Source: Rhodamnia argentea
Lineage: Eukaryota > Streptophyta > Magnoliopsida > Myrtales > Myrtaceae
Reading direction: 5' to 3'
DNA: 64,000 nucleotides
NCBI RefSeq assembly: GCF_020921035.1
Contig: NC_063157.1
Coordinates: 21,159,015 to 21,223,014, forward strand
Of the stretch, positions 56,865-64,000 are shown piece by piece; position 1 is the first letter of the stretch, and each line of letters starts with the position of its first letter. The translations under genes were made by a program, and so were the position numbers. Under the pieces are notes generated by a model. That model saw only the letters and a list, made by a program, of their open reading frames with translations. It searched no databases and was not told the origin of the DNA.

Positions 56865-59795
56865 CGCACACACAAACACATATATTGGAATAGCATGTGC
56901 CGGCATCCTATCACCACAAGAGCTAGCTAAGAACACTACTGAAAGCATAATGAGAGAAGCAGATCGGGGGGGGTGTATGGGTGGTCGTGGTGGGAGCGGT
57001 GTGTGTGCCTATTGTGAGTTGTGACATAGAGATAGAGAGGTAGTGAGTATGAAAAAGAAGGGCAACAGGAGGGAGACTATAAAAGAGGAACTTGCAGAAA
57101 ATAAGGAAGATGATGGGTCACAGTCTTCATGAGAGAGGGAGAGAGAGATGATGATGGGTCCTAGTCCTCATGAGAGTCAGAGACAGGAAAGTGACACAAG
57201 ATCTCAGAAAATCCAACACACTGGAGATTAAGATGACTATGAAAGAGATAGAGAGAGAGAGGCTTTTCTTTTGCAGACACGCCCAGAAGCGTCTTGAGTG
57301 TCGAATATGATAATGCAGACACAGGAAATGAAATGTTTGAAGGGACTGTCACAGTATGATGAAGCCATCGCTACTCCATTTTTGCTTCAAAAAGCAAAAA
57401 GACAGGTCTGTCTTTAGCCAAGAATCAAAATGAATGATGCTAGACCATGACTTATAAGAGAAATGGTAGAGGTTGTGTGCGCCCTGTGACTAGAAAGAAA
57501 GGAATCAAACCTCTCTCTCTCTCTCTGGTCATCACTGTAACCCTAGAACTGGTCATGCTGGCAAAAGAGTCTTTTCTTGCTTTCTCCTACCAAACCTGAA
57601 TATGCGGAATAACCCAGGCTGTGCCATACAGTTCTTGGACAAGATAGCTCGAGTCAGACGTAAAATAATACTTATCCCCTCATAAAGAAACTCAATTTTT
57701 TCCACAGACAAAATAAAATTATAGCAGTTGTTAGAAAAAGAGAAAGAAAGTCTTGCAGAAACAATGGGCGTTCAGTTCAGGGAATCATTAGTCTTGCCAA
57801 CTAAAAAGTTAGATGAATTATCGTGATCATGATTCACGAGCACCGAAAGAAAAAAAAGAAGAAGAAGAAAGATTCAGTTTGAGATGAGCATTTGAAAAAA
57901 AAAAAAAACAGTATGAAAATCCTCCACATCTTTGGACAGAATTCCAGAGTTTCTGGTCTTTTTCATTACATCCTGTGATTTTGCAATTGAACTGTTGGTT
58001 GCTTGATGGGGTCTTCAGATTTTCTTCTCGGAAATTCCAGCTAAAAACACGCATAAATCTTGGGCAAAAGGAACAGCTAGACCCCAGACTTTCCTCCTCC
58101 TCCTCCTCCTCCTCCTCCTTCTTTTGAGTTAGACATGTCCTTGGCTAATCTCAATGACAGTCTCGAATGGTCTTTCTTTGCCCTTTTTTATTTATCAACT
58201 GTTGTTTATTTACAGCAGTTACCAGACAAAAACAGGTGGAGTTTTGAACTTATTTTGAGCTGATTAAATTGATAAGAATAAATAGGGCAGTTGATTTAAC
58301 CAAAAGTTGGAGAAGGACTTATCATTACTTAATTTTTCAGTCTCTTATTCCTAATAAGAATAATACTGATTAGAATCAAGGATCAAGTTTCATCTCAAAT
58401 GGGGAATACTTCGTTATCATTACTTAATTTTTCAGTCTCTTACTCTTTGAATGATATGGAAAAGTCCCAATATACTATTAAATTCGAGTTTGTCTAGCAT
58501 ATTTGTGTCATTCCAGAAAAAATCTCCACAAAGTATTCTAATTAAAAATGAGCAAAATTCATTACTTCGTGTATGTCGAATTATGTCGTATTGGGTCAGA
58601 TTTAATTTCGGAGTTCTTTCAACAAGTTTGTGTTGGATTCAAATCATCTCTTAATACAACAACGAAAATTGATATGCTAATTGACAATTTTAGCCAAAAA
58701 TAATAAAAGAAAGGAAAAAAAATCAACAGTATATTCGCACTTTTCTACACAGTTTGATCTTCATTGACTTTTTTCACACTAACACAACGTAAATTTGACA
58801 ATCAATGTACTTCCTTGTATTCATCTTACGAACGTTTGTTCCTACACACAACAAAGTAATTCCAAGGTATACTTTAGTATTCCATTTGGTACTTACCATA
58901 AGGTTTGAAGATGGCACCTGTAACATCTTCGAATTCATTTATACAAAGCACAAGAGCTGGTGCGCCTACTTGTTAACAAGACTTTCGACCCTCCTTACCG
59001 AAAAAGAAGACATTCAACTGGAGATTCTGACTCGGACATACCAACGAGGCTTGACGAGAATATTAGGTCAGCAATTTTAATTTCATGATACAAACAAAAG
59101 GGTACCCAAAATCTTACCTTGGAAGGAGAATATTTCAGTCTTAATGACCAACCGTGATGTCTAAATATTCAGAAATCCAGCAAAATAATGATTGAGAGTG
59201 GTAAGGATCCTCCTTGTGTATTAATAATCCATTTCCCAGTAATGCCCTCCTCTTCGTCACTGTTACTCATCCTTCAAAAGTGATGAAGCTAAAAGAACAT
59301 CTACAGAAAATTATGTTGTGTTTTTGTTATCTCCATAAGTTTCCTATATCTCTGGACTGCTCAAATTCACTTTTCGCCCAAAAAATACATATCCATTAAG
59401 TTTATAGAAATGTGATTTTTTTAATGTGGAGAATAATCCGTCACCTCGCAAATGATAGAAATTAAAACTCATCGATTTTCTTTATGTTTTCGAACTCTTA
59501 AGAATCTCATGTATTTCCGGAATTCTAAGAAGAGCCACCACCCTTCAGGTTTTTGTTCTGTCTAGCGGAATCAATATCCTAAGTTGTTTAACTATAACAT
59601 TGCCAATGACGCAGGATCACCATTTTTATGTTTTGGCATGACCAAACGACTTGCTTTTTGGTTTGTCATTGAGACCACGCCAGGACATGATTTAGGACTC
59701 CTACATCGTTTCATCAAATTTGACATCCGATGTTACCAAGTTGAATCCTATGGGATAATTGTCGAAAAGGTCGTAAATTTATTATATGGTAGCCA
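56865..59795. other. Intergenic, probable MIR319 upstream region
   Basis: No gene is supported. GA/CT-rich tracts (57120-57270, 57510-57530), a (TCC)n tract near 58095-58118 and A-runs fill it. A phrase of about 27 bases (gatgatgggtc..agtc.tcatgagag) at 57110-57135 is repeated at 57149-57176. A plus-strand ctataaaagagg at about 57078 has no gene after it. Confidence 0.4.
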
Positions 59796-59796
59796 T

Positions 59797-60472
59797 TTGA
59801 ATCCCGTACCTTTCGATTATGCCAATTTAATCCTGAAACATTTTTCACGATTCGTCAATTTAGCTATAAACATTTTTTGTGTCAATTTAGTTTTAAACCT
59901 TTTGAATATTTGGCCGGTAAGGATATGTATGGTAACACTCCAGAAAAAGTGTTTTTGTTCCTAAAGTGTTCCCAGAATACTTTAAGAACAGAAATGTGTA
60001 TGGTAAAAAATTATTCCAAAATTGTTCCGGAAACACTTTTGGAGCAAAAATGAGAAATAACAAAAACTTGTTTCTGGGTTTTGGACCACTTTTTGGAAAC
60101 AATTTGAGTGTGAGCTTGTGCAAGCCACCACCGCTCACCATCGTCGGCGAGGAGTTGAAGCGGTCGCCGGCCACCGCCGATTGTAAATCCTTCCTTTTGG
60201 TGAAAAAAATGTTTTTTTTTTTACTTGCCAAACGCGTTTCTATTTCTGAAAATCGTAGCCATGAGCGTAAACACAAAAAAATATTTCTATTCCAAATGTG
60301 TTCTCAAGAATATAAACGTTACCATACAGACCCTAAGACTACACTAGCAAATCGTCAAAAGGTTTATGACTAAATAGGCGAATTATTAAAATGTTTAGGA
60401 CTTAACTGGCACAATTAAAAAGCTACTAACTAAATTGGCAAGCCGTCGAAGGTTTGGGACGGGATTGAATCA
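59797..60472. mobile_element. MITE (tttatgactaaattg family) interrupted by a second MITE
   Basis: The left end ttgaatcccgtacctttcga and gccaatttaatcc is mirrored by the right end (in reverse) ttcaatcccgtcccaaacct and gccaatttagtt. Each arm holds two or three sub-terminal repeats of the form aaggtttatgactaaattgg. The middle is occupied by a separate element at 59921-60333, so this one is the older host. Confidence 0.6.
59921..60333. mobile_element. Harbinger-like MITE nested in another MITE
   Basis: The left end ggatatgtatggtaac and the reversed right end gggtctgtatggtaac form the terminal repeats. taa flanks both sides (59918-59920 and 60334-60336), as expected for PIF/Harbinger target duplications. 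The interior has ttccggaaacac/ggaacaattttg-like words and a CG-rich patch (60120-60180). There is no transposase. Confidence 0.65.
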
Positions 60473-61448
60473 ACTTCCATGCAATGGGTTATGAGCCTGT
60501 TTTTTTTTTTTTTTTCCATATATTATAAATGTTAACCACGTTTCAACGGCGAGGTTGGTTTGGGATGAGTTTTAGGAGAAACCCTAGTGGTCAGCTGAAT
60601 GTGCTCTTTCCGTATGTTTGCTCCGTTGACACTTGTTGGGGACTAGTAAGTTGTTCTTCGTCTTTGCAATGAAACCCTAGAACCCTCGTTCAATCACGTG
60701 TTCAACCCTAGTAAGTTGTTTCTCTCTCCGACAAAAGAACAAAGGACCTCTAGTGCGGTGTACTGGCTCCATATTTTCTTTTGTCCTTACAAGCATAGAC
60801 ATGTTTTTGCCGGAGAAATTGCCCAAGTAATTCCAAATATATTGTACGATGACAATTCCATCGTAAACTTTTTATTTTTATTAATTTAGTCCTAAGTTTT
60901 TGCACGAAATTTCAATGTAGTCCTTCCGGACAATTTTTGCTGAAAATCGTTGACACATAAGACAGTCGGCGATGATTGGACCGCCTTGTCATCAATTTTC
61001 GACGAAAATTATTTGAAATGACTATATTGAAATTTTGAACGAACATTTAGGACCAAAATTTGCAAAATTAAAAAAACTGAATTGATATTCAAGGTGTCAA
61101 AAATATACGAACTGAATCGAAAATTCCGGATTTTCTCGATTGAGGTAATAAGTGTAGGATTTGGGTAGTTTGACGATTTGAGATGGGTTTTGGGTTTCCT
61201 CTTTTATTAATTATTTGTTTTGTCTTCTTTTATCGGCGTCGACCGTGAGAAGTTGCTCACTTAGACCAACCCGACCTCATTGTCCACCGCGTACCAAAGC
61301 TTCGTCTGCCTCGTGATCCGCCTCTAAATGATCGATGGCCCTCAGTCATTGTCCCCATGGCTCGCAGGAGAACCGAACAGAGACGCACTGCATTAGGACA
61401 AATGGGTGGGGATAAATGTTCTAAAAAGTCCAAAATCAATTGTACAGC
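60473..61448. other. Intergenic between MITEs
   Basis: No gene is recognised. About 60860-61110 again has words such as tttagtcctaag and ggaccaaaatttgc, suggesting another worn inverted-repeat element. The minus-strand frame at 61257-61454 lies in CG-rich element-like sequence. Confidence 0.35.
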
Positions 61449-61760
61449 GGTCAATTCAATTCTATACCTTTCAATTATGCCAATGTAATCATAAACCTTT
61501 TGACAATTTACTAATTCATTCCTAAACTTTTCAATTGTGTGAATTTAGTCCTAAATCATTTGATAATTTGCCATTTGTCAATGTTATCCTTTTTGCTAAT
61601 ATAGGTTTATGACTAAATTGAAAAAACTTGAAAAGATTTAAGATTAAATTGGTAAAACTTCAGAAGGTTTTGGACTAAACTGACACAATTAAAAGGTTTA
61701 AGATTAAATTGGCAAATCATAAAAAAATTTAGGACTAAATTTTAGAATTGAATTGACTCC
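61449..61760. mobile_element. MITE (tttatgactaaattg family)
   Basis: The left end gtcaattcaattctatacct is mirrored by the right end (reversed gtcaattcaattctaaaatt). The interior holds at least five copies, in both directions, of the aaggtttatgactaaattgg unit. It is about 312 bases long and non-coding. Confidence 0.65.
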
Positions 61761-62584
61761 CACACAATAAATTTATGACTTTTTTAGCAATTTTTTCCAA
61801 ATGAAGCATGCGCTTGGTTCCAAAATGACCAACGGCAGTGGGGGACGGCACCCAAAACAGCAGTTAAAAGAACCGGTGCGCGAGAGAGGGCAAGCAAGAG
61901 CTCTCGCTTTGCCATGGGAATCACCTCGTTGGTTTCGTCTTCCTCGTTCTCCGTTTACTTTTCAAGAAGAAATCGTCGGACTGCTTGGTCAACAAACCAA
62001 GTAGAAGCTTGAGGAGAATGAGGAGCGATTTCCCCTTGTTCGCTTTTATCGCCTAATATCAAACATTTGTTTTGAACACGAGTACATATCTTTCAGTCGG
62101 GTTAAAAAAAAAAAAGACGAGGAAACTCAAGACCCAAACTGTTGACACCCCTAACAATAGATTCAGGATAAATTGGTTAATTTTTCCTATTTCCACTACC
62201 ATGTTTCAGAATGGGTCAAATATTTTGATCTCAAATGCAGTTGGGTATAGCAAATTTGAGCTGGAGATCTTCCTCTGATCAATTCATAGTGAATATGACT
62301 CATTCTCCCCTGAAAGCAACAGAAAGAGGGCCAGAAAACATCTCCGGGAGCAGAAGCAGACATGTCCTGATTTGGCCATTCATTCATTGGATCTCATACA
62401 CAGCATGTTCTATCTACAACAATCCCGCCTTTTGAAAGAACCATAGCTTTTACAAACAGTGACTGAAAATTTGACATGATCACGCTGGTCCAAGCAATGC
62501 ACGCATTCTTATTCAAGGTACATGTGTGGAAATTTGATTTGGTTGCATCTTTGATTGGAAATGCTCGGTTGAGAACACCATTGT
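61761..62584. other. Intergenic and 3' flank of the glyoxalase II gene
   Basis: No separate gene is supported. The part above about 62250 is probably the 3' UTR of the minus-strand glyoxalase II gene. Confidence 0.4.
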
Positions 62585-63001
62585 TCAACCCCTCCACTTG
62601 TCTTTGCGCTGCCTGATCTCCCTCAGACATTTGACGGGTGAGTTGCAGCCTACAATCTCCTGTAAAGTCGCAGAAGAATTTGCACAAGACAAGAAGCATT
62701 AGAGCATCACTCTGTTGGGTAGAAAGGAGCTAAGAAAAGAGGAATTAAACACCCAATGCAAGTTCCGGTTTGTGCATTCATGAAGTTGATAGCAAAGGAG
62801 GTTCTCATAAAGAATTAACTTCACCTGCAGCTCCGGTAAATCAACCCGCATAAAAGGGTTGGTCTCCATTTCTTCCTCAATGGTGGATGGAACGGTTGGG
62901 AGGCCTTTTTCCCGTTGTTGCTGAGCCCATGATAGCTTTTGCTTTATCTTCAGGTTCTCTTGTTCAATGGTGAGAGCAAACAGCAAGTTCTTCACTGTGT
63001 A
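62585..63001 (-). CDS. Hydroxyacylglutathione hydrolase (glyoxalase II), last two exons
   Basis: Exon 63001-62825 (59 codons) reads YTVKNLLFALTIEQENLKIK, then QKLSWAQQQREKGLPTVPST and TNPFMRVDLPELQ. Exon 62659-62585 reads EIVGCNSPVKCLREIRQRKD and KWRG, then stop. Together they form the complete C-terminal helical domain of plant cytosolic glyoxalase II, including the TVPST and NPFMRV blocks. The enzyme hydrolyses S-D-lactoylglutathione, the second step of methylglyoxal detoxification. The acceptor (ttttctag) at 63002 and donor at 62824 are sound, and phases agree. The metal-binding THxHxDH domain is not in the window. Either it lies beyond 64000 after a long intron, or this is a fragment. I see no stop or frameshift in what is present. 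Confidence 0.8.
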
Positions 63002-64000
63002 CTAGAAAATACAATTTGGGAACGTTGTTCACCATTTTAGCAAGGGAAATAATGTGAGAAACACCACATAACAATAAAAGGAAAATGACGCTTGCTTTCT
63101 GACATTGAGTATTTGAATGTAAGAAAAATCTGTATAAACTAGAATATTTCTGTTGCTAAGGAGCCAGTCGCCGTTGTCACTTCTCTATCTCATATTTTAT
63201 CTCACATAGTGCAATATCCAGAGTGCGCAGCAACACGCCGAAGAACATCTACAATTCAAAAAGCTTGGGAGGTGTGTATGATTGTTGAGAATGTCCTTAC
63301 CTCTTGATCCTATAGATAATGACCATGCAAAAGTGCAATATTTGTTTAGCCCCGTTTGTTTCGGGAAAATCAAATATTTGGAAAAGATTTTGCTAATTTT
63401 AATCATTTATATATCTCTTAGGAAAAGAGGTAACGGAAAATGTTTTTATTATCATCTAAGATACTTAAGCGTCAATTATTGTTAATAATGAAGATACTTT
63501 TCATCGACTCATTTTTTTTAAGAGACAACAATGATTAAAGTTAGGAATGTATTTTCCAATTGTTGATTTTCCGCAAAACAAACGAAGTTTAAATTACAAT
63601 ATTATTTTCACTCAAGCCTCATGCTTGTCCAAATAAACTGCTAAGAAGATTCGGTTAAACTCCTTCATACAATACGATCTCTCTTCTCTACATAAAAGCC
63701 ATATTGCTTGCATCCAAAATAATAAAAAATTAAGGTTTTTCTTTAGCAATCAAGTTAACCCATCTAACAAGGAAATAGTTAGGAATAACACAGCATAAGG
63801 AAAATGTGCGTATTCTCTCTCACAACAGTTGGCCAAGGGAAGGAGAAAAACCACATGTCAGCACTATCTATAATTTGTGCATAGAATATCTGAATAGATA
63901 ATCAGCCTAGGTATACTCTGTAGAGCAACTACGGCTACTTAGCTTTATTTAATCCAGCGAAACTATGCAGGCTACTCCCATAAAGCTGAAAGCAGAAATA
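63002..64000 (-). other. Probable intron of the glyoxalase II gene
   Basis: No upstream exon (expected to end near VYCGHE) was found in these 999 bases, so the intron seems to run past the window edge. It contains the MITE at 63350-63592. Confidence 0.45.
63350..63592. mobile_element. Short MITE (cgtttgtttt family), second copy
   Basis: The left end cccgtttgtttcgggaaaat and the reversed right end cttcgtttgttttgcggaaa form the terminal repeats. It has the same family of ends as the element at 3125-3318. It sits in the presumed glyoxalase II intron and is non-coding. Confidence 0.6.

Noticed and set aside
57076-57087. Plus-strand ctataaaagagg as a promoter
   Set aside because: It is a fair TATA match, but no gene or RNA follows on the plus strand, so I do not call it a promoter.
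1-64000. CRISPR array, operon, prophage or antibacterial system
   Set aside because: The DNA is a plant nuclear genome. The repeats are microsatellites and transposon ends, with no spacer pattern or bacterial gene order.

Overview
The window is nuclear DNA of a flowering plant, most likely a woody eudicot. The genes have short exons and GT-AG introns, the intergenic DNA is AT-rich and full of small decayed transposons, and there are (AG)n and (AT)n microsatellites. The gene set is plant-specific: a SUVH methyltransferase, a CYP714 P450, ATG18 and MIR319. No prokaryotic, viral or CRISPR feature is visible. The repeat style would fit Myrtaceae, but the sequence alone does not settle the genus.

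Layout. 1-4.4 kb holds decayed DNA and three inverted-repeat transposons. 4.5-15.6 kb holds a tandem pair of eight-exon genes (578 and 536 aa). Each encodes an N-terminal USP-like domain and a C-terminal kinase-like domain whose HRD motif reads HRN, so both are probable pseudokinases. 16.9-20.6 kb carries a mitochondrial ribosomal protein bL12 locus interrupted by one in-frame stop. 21.1-22.9 kb is a 1.75-kb solo LTR with a 5-bp target duplication. 23.3-23.9 kb is a MITE with long terminal inverted repeats. 25.0-27.0 kb is an intact intronless SUVH1/3-type gene. 27-33 kb has no gene I can support.

33.5-37.8 kb is an intact five-exon CYP714-type P450 behind a good TATA box. 39.1-40.8 kb is a two-exon C2-domain gene with a fresh 84-bp in-frame duplication. 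40.9-44.0 kb is a graveyard of a sulfotransferase fragment, copia reverse-transcriptase fragments, a SINE-like element and three broken copies of the C2 gene. 44.8-47.9 kb (minus strand) is an intact ATG18-type autophagy gene. 50-53 kb holds MITEs and simple repeats. 55.34-55.53 kb (minus strand) is a MIR319 hairpin whose mature sequence matches miR319c, set in otherwise non-coding DNA. 59.8-61.8 kb holds more MITEs, one nested in another. 62.6-63.0 kb (minus strand) holds the last two exons of a glyoxalase II gene that runs off the right edge.

The genes are independent plant loci (chromatin, oxidative metabolism, autophagy, methylglyoxal detoxification, miRNA control of TCP factors) and do not form one pathway. 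I found no convincing wholly new system. The points most worth a second look are the paired HRN pseudokinases, the MIR319 locus, the C2 gene and its broken copies that share a copia junction, and the stop codon in bL12m. Exon borders were worked out by hand from splice sites, phase and, for the tandem pair, agreement between the two genes.
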